DNA from: Shouchella hunanensis
GTDB taxonomy: Bacteria > Bacillota > Bacilli > Bacillales > Bacillaceae_D
Direction of reading: 5' to 3'
Length of the DNA stretch: 64,000 nt
NCBI RefSeq assembly: GCF_028735875.1
Contig: NZ_CP117834.1
Span: 1,786,001 to 1,850,000 of the forward strand
This document shows, in pieces, positions 25,866 to 34,322 of the stretch. The position numbers and the translations under genes are program-made. Below the pieces are notes generated by a model. That model was not told the origin of the DNA and made no database searches. It worked only from the letters and a program-made list of their open reading frames with translations. Position 1 is the first letter of the stretch. Every line of letters begins with the position of its first letter.

Positions 25866-26852
25866 ATGAAGCGGAGTTTAACAGGTATAAAGCCAACGGG
25901 AGATATTCACCTAGGAAATTATATCGGTGCTATTAAGCCAGCTTTACAGCTAGCAGCAAATCATGAATCTTATTATTTTGTTGCAAATGGTCATGGGCTA
26001 ACGAAACCTCACCAAAGAGAGGAGCTGCATGCTTTAACGAAAGGAGTTGTGGCGAGTTGGCTCGCATTAGGGCTTGATCCAAATCAAACAACCTTGTATC
26101 GACAATCGGATATTCCGGAGGTGTTTGAATTAAGTTGGATTCTCGCCACTCTTTCTCCGAAAGGATTAATGAACAGAGCCCATGCGTATAAAGCAATGGT
26201 TGATGAAAACGAAGCGAACAGCAGGGAATTAGATGCAGGCATCAATATGGGGCTCTTTACTTATCCTATTTTAATGGCTGCTGATATTCTTATAATAGAG
26301 CCAGATGTCGTACCAGTAGGAAAAGATCAAATCCAGCATATTGAAATTGCACGAGATCTAGGCTTAGCAATGCGTAGTCAGCACGGGTCAACAGTAAAGC
26401 TTCCAGAGCCTTACCTTATGGAGGATGTTGCAGTCCTTCCTGGTTTAGATGGGAGAAAAATGAGCAAAAGTTATGGAAATACAATCCCTTTATTTATGGA
26501 GAAAGACGAGCTTAAGAAGCGTATTTATAAAATAAAGACGAATTCGTTACCTCCGTCTGCTCCAAAAGATTCTGCAACATCAACAATTTACATGTTGTAT
26601 AAACAATTCGCGACAGCAGAGGAAGTGAAAGCGATGGAAGAAGCCTATCAGGCAGGAATAAGCTGGGGCGATGCAAAAGGTGAACTCTTCCGAGTTGCAA
26701 ACCGCAGGCTTGAGGAACCAAGGGAGCTCTATAAAGAATGGTTTTCAAGCCCTGAAAAGATGGAACGAGTCCTTAAAGATGGGGCGGAGAAAGCTCGACA
26801 GGTGAGCGTGCCTTTTTTACAAACGATAAAAAAAGAGATAGGATTAGCTTAA
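25866..26852 (+). CDS. trpS: tryptophanyl-tRNA synthetase, divergent subclass
   Basis: A 328-residue class I synthetase charging tRNA-Trp. ATG 25866 follows AAAAAGGAGGAAG; upstream in-frame codons lie in the T-box terminator. The HIGH-type motif is in TGIKPTGDIHLGNYIGA and the KMSKS motif in GRKMSKSYGNTI. These differ from the usual Bacillus enzyme (FSGIQPSG start and KMSKSNPN), and resemble the second TrpRS type found in some bacteria. Such auxiliary enzymes can resist tryptophan analogues like indolmycin. The usual active-site segment ADYHALT reads ANGHGLT. Controlled by the T-box just upstream. Confidence 0.93.
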   Translation: MKRSLTGIKPTGDIHLGNYIGAIKPALQLAANHESYYFVANGHGLTKPHQREELHALTKGVVASWLALGLDPNQTTLYRQSDIPEVFELSWILATLSPKGLMNRAHAYKAMVDENEANSRELDAGINMGLFTYPILMAADILIIEPDVVPVGKDQIQHIEIARDLGLAMRSQHGSTVKLPEPYLMEDVAVLPGLDGRKMSKSYGNTIPLFMEKDELKKRIYKIKTNSLPPSAPKDSATSTIYMLYKQFATAEEVKAMEEAYQAGISWGDAKGELFRVANRRLEEPRELYKEWFSSPEKMERVLKDGAEKARQVSVPFLQTIKKEIGLA

Positions 26853-26875
26853 AGAAATAGTAGGAGTTTTTAATT

Positions 26876-27229
26876 ATGCAAACCTTTCAATTACAATCAG
26901 CCTGGAGAAAGACGATTGCTGAGGGTGATTTAAACGAGCTTAAAGCGTTGCTAGCTGTCGGTAAGACAGAACGATTTATTCCCTATCGTCAAGCTTTTAA
27001 TTATCGAGGCGACTTACTTGTTACAGTGATTATTCAAAATCAATCTTCTGAAGAAGATGTCTGGGAGAGTAAGCTTATTGCCTGTGTCGAAGAGGGTGAA
27101 ACGATTGCAGAGCGGTCGTTTTCCATCCAAACTGTGCCTCCTTACACAAGTATGCCTTGGACCTTTATTTTTCCAAAGGACAGCCTTGCTCAAACACCTG
27201 TGAAAACAGGAACACTGCAAGAACGCTAG
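26876..27229 (+). CDS. SLAP-domain-like small protein
   Basis: A 117-residue protein starting at ATG 26876, 23 bases after trpS and with TAGGAG upstream, so probably cotranscribed. The centre shows a beta-rich layout (GDLLVTVIIQNQSSEEDV, then SIQTVPPYTSMPWTFIFP) matching the SLAP domain, where a PW-x-F-x-F motif ends the fold. No signal peptide is seen. SLAP domains occur in surface and accessory Sec proteins, but the cytoplasmic small forms are uncharacterised. A terminator follows. Confidence 0.6.
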   Translation: MQTFQLQSAWRKTIAEGDLNELKALLAVGKTERFIPYRQAFNYRGDLLVTVIIQNQSSEEDVWESKLIACVEEGETIAERSFSIQTVPPYTSMPWTFIFPKDSLAQTPVKTGTLQER

Positions 27230-27261
27230 TAAGGGTAAAAGGTGATAAATGAAAATAGGTT

Positions 27262-27297
27262 TTAGCCGTTGCGCTTGAGTGCAACGGCTTTTTTATA
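27262..27297 (+). terminator. terminator of trpS operon
   Basis: AGCCGTTGC, short loop, GCAACGGCT, followed by TTTTTT. Confidence 0.88.
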
Positions 27298-27427
27298 GAT
27301 ATGAAAGAAGGGAATTTTTAAGAATTTGTGACGAAATAGCAAACTCGATACGTGCAGTTTTTGTCGGTTGTGGTACACTATAGAGGCAGTATGGAAGAGG
27401 GTATCGGAGCGACTCTCGTAATAAAAG

Positions 27428-27458
27428 AAGAAACTTGTCGATTGCCTCGACAAGTTGA
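27428..27458 (-). terminator. terminator of yndM-like gene
   Basis: ACTTGTCG and CGACAAGT form an 8-bp stem; on the minus strand TTTCTTCTTTTATT follows, directly after the stop codon of the YndM-like gene. Confidence 0.7.
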
Positions 27459-27460
27459 TT

Positions 27461-27904
27461 TTAGTCACGGTCTTTTTTTATGGGTGAAGCTGGGTCTTCA
27501 TCTTTTGCGAATTCTGTGTCAAAAGCAAAGCGCGCTTTGTGCTGACGATGGCTTTCTTTCGTATACACATGCTTCATCAGGTAGCTATGAACAAAGACTT
27601 CGCAAAAGGTCATAATCCCTGTTGCTAAAATGCTACCCCATGCAATAAGCATGTAGTTTGCAAATAAAACTGATCCAAATACCCATACAATAAAGTAAGT
27701 GAGGATAAAGTCACTCACTAGTGCAACCCGGTTTCCAAACTGAGGTAGAATGATTAAATCAACAGCAATATAGGACAAAGTGGTTGTTAGCAAGGCAAAG
27801 GTTAGTACATCAACATAGGTTGCTTCTGTGAAAAAAAGAAAGCCAATACTAAAAGCAAATAAGGCAATGAGCAATTTGGTTAGAATGATACTAACGTGTT
27901 TCAA
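27461..27904 (-). CDS. DUF2512 (YndM-like) membrane protein
   Basis: A 147-residue protein beginning at TTG 27904, with AAGGAGGT at 7 bases. Four membrane helices occupy about 7-27, 32-52, 60-80 and 86-110, followed by a charged cytoplasmic tail (about 115-147) rich in His, Lys and Asp. The order of helices and the DLIILPQFGN segment match the YndM family. Function unknown; in B. subtilis yndM is a small stress- or sporulation-associated gene. Confidence 0.82.
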   Translation of the reverse strand: MKHVSIILTKLLIALFAFSIGFLFFTEATYVDVLTFALLTTTLSYIAVDLIILPQFGNRVALVSDFILTYFIVWVFGSVLFANYMLIAWGSILATGIMTFCEVFVHSYLMKHVYTKESHRQHKARFAFDTEFAKDEDPASPIKKDRD

Positions 27905-28031
27905 ATAAATACCTCCTTTTTATTCAGTTTTTCTGTTTTAGGTGAGCAATATACCTGTCATTTTGTATGTAGAAGGATTCTAAACAATAAAAAAAAGAGA
28001 AGATGTAAATTTCGATTGGGGGAGAGATCGT

Positions 28032-28469
28032 ATGCGCTTTGTGGCTATGACTGAGGATCAGGCAAAGTGGATTGCGTATCAATGGCAGTACAAGGGAGCT
28101 TATTCCTTTTTTCATGATGAAAAGAATTCTCGGACAACGTCTTTTTTAGAGTTTGGAAAGAAAAACACTTGGCAATACGCGGTTTACCGTGAAAGTGAGA
28201 TCATCGGGTTTATTGGCGTGAAGCGAATAAATGGAATGATTGAAATGGCTCCAGGGTTAAACCCTGAGGAGACTGGTAAGGGTAAGGGGAGAGCATTTGT
28301 TCAGAAATGTGTAGACTTCTTGAAGACGGAAACAAATCCAGAGACAATATGTGTGTTAATGGGTGGTGACAATACAAAGGCAAAGCACGTCTTTGAAGAA
28401 GTTGGATTTGAAGAACAGAGTGAGGAAGACAATAGCATGGTTCGCATGATCTATTCTGTGAACGGCTAA
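28032..28469 (+). CDS. GNAT acetyltransferase
   Basis: A 145-residue protein from ATG 28032 after GGGGGAGAG. It begins MRFVAMTEDQAKWIAYQW and has a core strand GFIGVKR, the acetyl-CoA loop as NPEETGKGKGRAFV, and the late NTKAKHVFEEVGFEE helix. The GNAT fold is clear although the pyrophosphate loop (Q/RxxGxG/A) is varied. The substrate is unknown. It ends at a shared hairpin with the BCCT gene. Confidence 0.85.
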   Translation: MRFVAMTEDQAKWIAYQWQYKGAYSFFHDEKNSRTTSFLEFGKKNTWQYAVYRESEIIGFIGVKRINGMIEMAPGLNPEETGKGKGRAFVQKCVDFLKTETNPETICVLMGGDNTKAKHVFEEVGFEEQSEEDNSMVRMIYSVNG

Positions 28470-28495
28470 ACGATCCTTCACTTATTAAGGTATAT

Positions 28496-28541
28496 AAAAA
28501 ACACGTCCTTCTTTATGTACAAAGGAGGACGTGTTTTTCTG
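28496..28541 (+). terminator. bidirectional terminator between GNAT and BCCT genes
   Basis: ACACGTCCT and AGGACGTGT with inner CTTT/AAAG pairing; A tract on the left and T tract on the right. Confidence 0.85.
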
Positions 28542-28548
28542 TTTATCA

Positions 28549-30447
28549 TTAGATGGTTCTGCGCAAAATTTCTTGTACTGCTTCTTTTTGTTCAATCTCC
28601 ACGAGAATGTATAGATAGTCTCCAGCTTGAATCATTGTACTCCCTGTTGGGGAGAGCATAGAATCCCCACGTTCAATCGCGCTTACGTTTACATGTGCAG
28701 GAAATTTAATCTCTGCAAGTGTTTTTCCGGCAATCCATGAATCGTCAGTTGTTTGAAAATGAACCATTTCTGCTGTTGCTCGACCGTTTGCTAATAACTC
28801 TCGTTTTAATTCCTCACGCCACTCAGACGTTAATTCTTTCTTTAAATCTTCGTATGCTTCTTCTTTCATTGCTTTCTTCAGTTCGTCATCATGGGCATTT
28901 TGCTTTCGACGTTGATCGGTCTTCCAGTCCCGTGTAAGCATTGTCCCCATTGCAATAAGCATAAAGACGAGAATGAAAGCGAATGGAAGCGCAGCTGTGA
29001 GTGCGGCGGTTTGTAGGGCATCGAGTCCACCATCTCCACTTACGAGAAGAACAGAAGCGGTACCGGCAATGAGAACCCCCCATAAGATTTTCAACTTAAA
29101 GCTTGGATTTAACGATCCGTTGGACGTCATAGAGCCAAGGACGAAAGCGGCGGAGTCAGCCGATGTGACAAAGAAAATGCCTACGACGATTACAGCTAGT
29201 ATGCTTGAAATCATGGTTAAAGGAAGCTGATCAAGCAAATAGAATAACGTTAATTCAACTTCGTTTGTTGCTACAGACGCCATATCAAAGACTCCGCTTA
29301 GCTGGATATCAAGGGCAGTCCCTCCAAAGACGGAGAACCAAATAACGGCCATCACCGTTGGAACGAGAAGAACACCAGCAATAAACTCTCGTATCGTACG
29401 GCCTTTTGAAATACGGGCAATAAATAAGCCAACAAATGGAGACCAGGACATATGCCAAGCCCAGAAAAAAATCGTATTTGCCCCTAACCAACCGTCATCG
29501 CTATAAGGATCCATTGAAAAAGACATGGAAACAACGTTTGCGGCATAGCTTCCAAGGGTCGTCACCATACTTTCTAAAAGCGTAATGGTTTGACCAGCGA
29601 ATAAAACAAAAAACATTAATATTCCTGCTAGAACAAGATTTAAATTGGTTAATCGTTTAATGCCTTTATTAATCCCGCGGACAGCTGAGAATAGAAATAA
29701 AAATGTAATAACAGCAATAATACTTAATTGTAATGGAATCCCATTTTCAAGGGGAGATAAAAAGGATATCCCACCTGAGATTTGTAGCGCGCTAATGCCA
29801 AATGTGGTTGCTACACCTGCGCAAGTTGAAATGACAGCTAATAAATCAATTCCCTTTCCCATCCAACCATCTGTTTTGTTTCCAAGCAATGGGTAGAAAG
29901 CAGAACTGATTAGAGCGGGGCGATTTTTTCGAAACTGTACATAAGCGAGGGTTAAACCAACTACTGAGAACGCTCCCCAAGCGTGCAGTCCCCAATGAAA
30001 TACCCCGTAACGAAGACCGACTTCTGCTGCATCTCCACCTTGTTCAGGTAAACTAAACGAATAACCTGGTGGCTGTTCAGCATAATAAAGAATTGGTTCA
30101 GCTACTCCAAAGAATACAAAGCCGACGCCTAATCCAGCTGCAAACAACATTCCGACCCATGAAATAAACGAATGTTCCGGGCGATCATTGTCTTTCCCTA
30201 ACCGTAGTTTTCCGAATGGGGATAAGGCCACAACGAGTCCGAATAAAATGAACAAGCTAGCAATGGTCATATAGAACCAACCGAAGTTTTCAATGATCCA
30301 ATCAAGTGCTGACTCTGCCGTTGCCCCTAAGTGACTTGGACTAATGATTCCCCATAATACAAACAGAACGATAATAATCGTCGAGGAAATTAATACAAAC
30401 GGCGAGGCTTGTTCTTTCAGGCTTTCCTTTTTAGGTGTACTGGCCAT
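28549..30447 (-). CDS. BCCT osmolyte transporter fused to an RCK_C/TrkA_C-like domain
   Basis: A 632-residue membrane protein; ATG 30447 follows AAAGGAG. Residues about 20-505 form the 12-helix BCCT core for betaine, choline or carnitine uptake. The glycine stretch AAGLGVGFVFFGVAEP and the tryptophan box FFWAWHMSWSPFVG are present, but the first Trp of the usual box is Asn and one WW pair is WH. A charged helix (about 510-555, KKAMKEEAYEDLKKEL) follows. The last 65 residues (GKTLAEI, AIERGDSMLSP, AGDYLYILVE) match the C-terminal RCK/TrkA_C domain of potassium channels and antiporters. Such domains bind c-di-AMP in several Firmicutes proteins. The fusion is unusual. Confidence 0.9.
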   Translation of the reverse strand: MASTPKKESLKEQASPFVLISSTIIIVLFVLWGIISPSHLGATAESALDWIIENFGWFYMTIASLFILFGLVVALSPFGKLRLGKDNDRPEHSFISWVGMLFAAGLGVGFVFFGVAEPILYYAEQPPGYSFSLPEQGGDAAEVGLRYGVFHWGLHAWGAFSVVGLTLAYVQFRKNRPALISSAFYPLLGNKTDGWMGKGIDLLAVISTCAGVATTFGISALQISGGISFLSPLENGIPLQLSIIAVITFLFLFSAVRGINKGIKRLTNLNLVLAGILMFFVLFAGQTITLLESMVTTLGSYAANVVSMSFSMDPYSDDGWLGANTIFFWAWHMSWSPFVGLFIARISKGRTIREFIAGVLLVPTVMAVIWFSVFGGTALDIQLSGVFDMASVATNEVELTLFYLLDQLPLTMISSILAVIVVGIFFVTSADSAAFVLGSMTSNGSLNPSFKLKILWGVLIAGTASVLLVSGDGGLDALQTAALTAALPFAFILVFMLIAMGTMLTRDWKTDQRRKQNAHDDELKKAMKEEAYEDLKKELTSEWREELKRELLANGRATAEMVHFQTTDDSWIAGKTLAEIKFPAHVNVSAIERGDSMLSPTGSTMIQAGDYLYILVEIEQKEAVQEILRRTI

Positions 30448-30775
30448 AAGCAACAACTCCTTTAATCTGTATTTACTATGTAAAAAAGATTTGTATTTCC
30501 GATATCCATACCCTAACAGAAGAAAGTTACAACATCAATTTTAAAAATACATACTATTTCGTTTTGTTTTTACAATAAAGAAAGAGGACGTGTCTGGATT
30601 AGGTTGCTTTGTCGTTTTGTCACAAGGTTTACTCTTACAACGTAGTCTATGTAGAAATTGGTATGAATTTGTAGATAAAAATTAGTTAAATGCCCGTTGA
30701 CTTTCCATGTGAAGGGGAGTAATATTCATCTTAGATTTTTTTTACAAACTACTATAGAAAAAGGAGATAGTCATC
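30448..30775. other. 328-base divergent region
   Basis: Lies between the BCCT gene (leftward) and the hydrolase gene (rightward). Apart from the hydrolase promoter at 30697-30725 it is AT-rich with no credible ORF. The BCCT promoter must lie here but was not identified with confidence. Confidence 0.4.
30697..30725 (+). promoter_or_regulatory. sigma-A promoter of the alpha/beta hydrolase gene
   Basis: TTGACT at 30697-30702, 17-base spacer, TAATAT at 30720-30725. Confidence 0.72.
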
Positions 30776-31639
30776 ATGGAGAGAGGCGTTGCTTCTTTTA
30801 CGTATGAGGATTTGACTTTAGAGTATTCGATTACGGGAGAAGGAGAACCGATATTATATTTACATGGTGGTCATTCCAATTGTTTAGAACAACTTGGTTT
30901 AGAAGAGCTTGTTGAGCAAGGGTATTCGGTTATTATTCCTTCTAGAGCAGGTTACGGTCATACATCAAAGAGAATCGGAAAATCATTGGAAACAGCATGC
31001 AGTTTTTATATTGAGCTTTTAAATGAGTTGCACATTGAAAAAGTGCACGTTATTGCCGCTTCAACAGGCGGCCCTTCAGGTATTTATTTAGCAAGCCATT
31101 ATCCCGAGCGTGTCAAAACGTTTACACTACAAGGGGCTGTAACGAAGCCGTGGAAAGAATCGAGAAAGCGTGACGCACTTATTAGTCGTTTTTTATTCTA
31201 TCCCTATGTGGAAAAATTTGTTTGGAAAGGTGTGTCCAGTTTAGCGCGATTTTCACCAGATATCGCCTTCAAAACGATTGCGCCGATTTATAGTAAGTTG
31301 CCTTACGAAGAAATTAAGGCGCGAACCTTATCCAGAGACTGGTATTTGTTTGATCGAATGACGGAATTTCAGCGCTCTAGACATGGGTTCTTAATTGATA
31401 TGCACCAAATCAGAAGATCGTTAGAAGAAGAACTTGATTCCATTCAAGCACCAACGCTTATTGTGCATAGCGTTAATGACGCAATTGTTCCTTTAGAGCA
31501 TGCAGAATATGCAAAAGGGCATATTCAAACAGCAAAACTATGTTGTTTAAACACGTGGGGGCACTTACTCTCGTTAGGAAAAGGTTCTGAAGAGCACAAT
31601 AATGAAGTGATTGGCTTTTTAAATCAACACTCTGCATAA
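30776..31639 (+). CDS. alpha/beta-fold hydrolase
   Basis: A 287-residue protein with AAAAAGGAG before ATG 30776. The oxyanion strand is LYLHGGHSN; the nucleophile elbow reads IAASTGGPSG, where Ser takes the centre of A-S-T-G-G rather than the common GxSxG; the acid is in HSVNDAIVP and the His in TWGHLLSLG. The cap region (about 125-215) is helical. Relatives include lipases, haloperoxidases and esterases; the substrate is unknown. No signal peptide, so probably cytoplasmic. Confidence 0.88.
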   Translation: MERGVASFTYEDLTLEYSITGEGEPILYLHGGHSNCLEQLGLEELVEQGYSVIIPSRAGYGHTSKRIGKSLETACSFYIELLNELHIEKVHVIAASTGGPSGIYLASHYPERVKTFTLQGAVTKPWKESRKRDALISRFLFYPYVEKFVWKGVSSLARFSPDIAFKTIAPIYSKLPYEEIKARTLSRDWYLFDRMTEFQRSRHGFLIDMHQIRRSLEEELDSIQAPTLIVHSVNDAIVPLEHAEYAKGHIQTAKLCCLNTWGHLLSLGKGSEEHNNEVIGFLNQHSA

Positions 31640-31672
31640 GCTGTACCAGACGATTAATGATGATATACATGA

Positions 31673-31747
31673 AAAAAGCGCGCCGATTGCACCGCTTTAG
31701 CGAGTTCTTTTAGAATTCTAGCTAGGGAAGCAACCGATGTGCTTTTT
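31673..31747 (+). other. long branched hairpin, RNA or DNA element of unknown kind
   Basis: An 18-base arm at 31673-31690 pairs with 31730-31747 with only two mismatches and a few G-U pairs. It encloses two smaller palindromes, CGCTTTAGCG (31693-31702) and TAGAATTCTA (31711-31720), giving a three-way-junction shape. TTTTTCTTTT follows the outer stem. It may be an elaborate terminator of the hydrolase gene or a structured RNA; no known riboswitch core was recognised. Confidence 0.6.
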
Positions 31748-31754
31748 CTTTTAT

Positions 31755-31770
31755 GTTGAAAAAATTCAAC
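31755..31770. repeat. small palindrome upstream of nupC
   Basis: GTTGAA-AAAA-TTCAAC. Could be an operator or minor hairpin. A TATAAT at 31920-31925 further downstream is a possible -10 of nupC without a clear -35. Confidence 0.3.
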
Positions 31771-32008
31771 CGTTGTGAAGGCTTATAAGGGATGGTTATG
31801 GCTGAATCTATACATTTTTTCCTATATTTATGTATTGTAGAAATGATTCTTAGTATTGTAACTTTTTATGAACGCATTGACTTCCTTACTCGCTTTTCAT
31901 AAGCTGAATCTTGTCAGGTTATAATATTTTTTGAAGAAAAATGCAAGAATTTCATACTTAAGGGAATAGTAAGGCGCAATGAAGACAAATTGCGTCGGGG
32001 AGGCTAAT

Positions 32009-33232
32009 ATGAACGTTTTATGGGGTATTATGGGCATTGTCATTTTACTTGCCTTTGCTTTTTTACTTTCTACAAATAAGAAAGCGATTAACTGGCGAAC
32101 GGTTTTGACTGCTCTAGCTTTACAAATTGTTTTTGCATTTATTGTATTATGGACGGATATAGGAAGCTACGTGCTTGAGCAAGTAACAAGAGGTGTACAA
32201 GCTGCTATTGATACTTCAGGTGCAGGAATTGATATGCTATTTGGGGGGATCTTTGCAGTTGAAGGGGTCGGAATGATCTTTGCATTCCAAGTGTTACCTG
32301 TTATTATCTTTTTCTCTGCTGTTATTAGTGTATTATACCACTACGGCATCATGCAATTTATTGTTCGTTATCTTGGTGGGGGGATCTCTCGTTTACTACA
32401 AACGAGCCGCGCTGAATCTGTTTCTGCAACGGGGAATATTTTCGTCGGACAAACAGAAGCACCTTTAATGATTAAGCCTTATTTAAATAAAATGACTGCT
32501 TCGGAGCTATTCGCAGTTATGACAGGTGGTATGGCAACAGTAGCCGGATCTGTTATGGCAGGTATCTCATTGATGGGTATTCCGTTAGAATACTTAATCG
32601 CTGCAACGTTTATGGCTGCGCCTGGTGGGCTATTAATGGCCAAAATGATTGTACCTGAAACAGAAGTAAGTGAAACAAAAGATACCATTAATTTAAAAGT
32701 AAAAAGTGAGTCTCGTAACTTTATTGATGCAGCATCAAATGGTGCGCTTGACGGCTTGAAATTAGCATTAAATGTTGGTGCGATGCTAATTGCCTTTGTA
32801 TCATTGATTGCATTAATTAACCTCTTATTATCATTTGTAGGAAACGGTATTCTTGGACTGGGTGTTATTACGTTAGAAGAAATCCTTGGCTTTGTTTTTG
32901 CGCCAGTTGCGTGGATTATTGGCGTTCCTTGGGGTGAAGCGCTACAAGCTGGTTCCTTTATCGGTCAAAAAACGATTGTAAATGAATTTATCGGTTTTGA
33001 AGCATTAACAAGCGCTGCTGGTGATTTATCTGAACGTACCTTCATTATTACATCGTTTGCGCTTTGTGGGTTTGCGAATATCTCTTCTATTGCGATTTTA
33101 CTTGGGGGACTTGGTGGCATGATTCCAGAACGTCGTCCGCTTATTGCAAAATATGGTGTGAAAGCCCTTATTGCTGCGACACTTGTTAACTTAATGAACG
33201 CAACGATTGCGGGAATGTTAATTGGTGGGTAG
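32009..33232 (+). CDS. nupC: NupC-family concentrative nucleoside transporter
   Basis: A 407-residue permease importing nucleosides with H+ or Na+. ATG 32009 follows GGGGAGG; an in-frame ATG at 31979 lacks a site. The family core is present: GNIFVGQTEAPLMIKPYL, then MTGGMATVAGSVMAGI, EAL-GSFIGQKTIVNEFIGF, and SFALCGFANISSIAI. Eight to ten helices are expected. It is monocistronic with a clear terminator. Which of the paralogues (NupC, NupG) it is cannot be told, so the symbol is a family label. Confidence 0.93.
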   Translation: MNVLWGIMGIVILLAFAFLLSTNKKAINWRTVLTALALQIVFAFIVLWTDIGSYVLEQVTRGVQAAIDTSGAGIDMLFGGIFAVEGVGMIFAFQVLPVIIFFSAVISVLYHYGIMQFIVRYLGGGISRLLQTSRAESVSATGNIFVGQTEAPLMIKPYLNKMTASELFAVMTGGMATVAGSVMAGISLMGIPLEYLIAATFMAAPGGLLMAKMIVPETEVSETKDTINLKVKSESRNFIDAASNGALDGLKLALNVGAMLIAFVSLIALINLLLSFVGNGILGLGVITLEEILGFVFAPVAWIIGVPWGEALQAGSFIGQKTIVNEFIGFEALTSAAGDLSERTFIITSFALCGFANISSIAILLGGLGGMIPERRPLIAKYGVKALIAATLVNLMNATIAGMLIGG

Positions 33233-33238
33233 TATAGT

Positions 33239-33269
33239 AAAGACAGTCTTAGGACTGTCTTTTTTTTAT
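33239..33269 (+). terminator. terminator of nupC
   Basis: AAAGACAGTCT, TAGG loop, ACTGTCTTT and a long T run. Confidence 0.88.
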
Positions 33270-33291
33270 TATTTGAGGAGTGTGAGACGAT

Positions 33292-33753
33292 ATGCAGGTT
33301 GTAAAAGCGACTTTAGAGGATGCAGAAACCATTTTAGCCTTACAAAAAGTAGCTTATCAAAGTGAGGCAGCTCTTTATAATGACTATACGATCTTACCTT
33401 TACACGAAACAATTGAGAATGCACAGGAAGCTTTCTCAAGTCATCTAATTTTAAAAGCATTAGACGATCAAGGCAGCATTCTTGGGTCTGTAAGAGGAAA
33501 AATAGAAAATGGCGTAACAAAGATTGGGAAGCTTATGGTTCACCCGTCAGCACAAAATCAAGGTGTAGGTAGAGCCCTTATGGAAGCTATAGAAAAAGAG
33601 CTTCCTTCTCCAACATATGCATTATTTACAGGGTCCAAAAGTGAAAAAAACTTATTTCTCTATCAAAAATTAGGGTATACGATTGTGTCTTACGGTTCAT
33701 TACCTGGTGAAGCCACTGTATTTGCTTTTTTAGAAAAGCGTAGTGAGCACTAG
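33292..33753 (+). CDS. GNAT acetyltransferase
   Basis: A 153-residue protein from ATG 33292 with TGAGGAGTG upstream. The acetyl-CoA loop is QNQGVGRALMEAIE preceded by the strand KIGKLMVHPSA; the terminal pattern NLFLYQKLGY completes the fold. It belongs to the small single-domain GNATs with unknown substrate. It precedes the YkuK-like gene by 60 bases and may be cotranscribed. Confidence 0.9.
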   Translation: MQVVKATLEDAETILALQKVAYQSEAALYNDYTILPLHETIENAQEAFSSHLILKALDDQGSILGSVRGKIENGVTKIGKLMVHPSAQNQGVGRALMEAIEKELPSPTYALFTGSKSEKNLFLYQKLGYTIVSYGSLPGEATVFAFLEKRSEH

Positions 33754-33813
33754 GCTTATTTTCTTACTCACTTGCATACAATGAACAAGGTCATAGTGTA
33801 AGTGAGGTTTTAC

Positions 33814-34299
33814 ATGCCTGATTATCGTACAGAGACTCGTTTAGAAAGACAGTATTTACTTCGTGATATCTTTACACGCATTGCAGCTTATTTAAACACT
33901 CATGGCTCTGAACCCTGCCATATTATTGTCGGGACAGATTCCCAAGTTCACGCTCAAACCACTCGTTTCGTTATAGGTGTTGTCATTCTTTCAAGCACTA
34001 AGCAAATGTGGACAGGTACACATCGATTAACAAAGCCTTATAAAATACATTCCATTTACGAACGGTTGCTTTATGAAACCCTATTAACAGAAGACGTGCT
34101 AACCGCATTACGAGTGAATGTAGGGAAAAAGCCAAACGTTACGTTCGAAGCGCATTTAGATATTAGTGGAGAAAATCAATTTTATTCAGCCCGCTATGCA
34201 AAAGAGTTAAGTGAGCGCTTATTGCGAATAGGTTTTTCGGCGAGGTTAAAGCCCTATGCTTATGTAGCTAGTCATTATGCCAATCGGTATACAAAATAA
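33814..34299 (+). CDS. YkuK family RNase H-like protein (DUF458)
   Basis: A 161-residue protein; ATG 33814 follows AAGTGAGG, while GTG 33802 is the upstream alternative. The DUF458 pattern is recognisable: an N-terminal helix, IIVGTDSQVHAQTTRFVIGVV with the acidic residue of an RNase H-like beta-sheet, YKIHSIYERLLYET, and the HLDISGEN strand followed by LRIGFSARLKPYAYVASHYAN. The name follows B. subtilis YkuK. A nuclease activity is predicted from the fold, not shown. Confidence 0.85.
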   Translation: MPDYRTETRLERQYLLRDIFTRIAAYLNTHGSEPCHIIVGTDSQVHAQTTRFVIGVVILSSTKQMWTGTHRLTKPYKIHSIYERLLYETLLTEDVLTALRVNVGKKPNVTFEAHLDISGENQFYSARYAKELSERLLRIGFSARLKPYAYVASHYANRYTK

Positions 34300-34322
34300 A
34301 CCGCCACGATTAGCGAGGCGGT
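34296..34322 (-). terminator. terminator of cotD-like gene
   Basis: On the minus strand AACCGCC and GGCGGTT form the stem, followed by TATTTTGT. The upstream arm overlaps the last codons of the coat gene. Confidence 0.65.

Noticed and set aside
31640-32008. Known riboswitch upstream of nupC (purine or other)
   Set aside because: No purine aptamer core or other recognised aptamer motif is present; only the unknown hairpin and a small palindrome were found.
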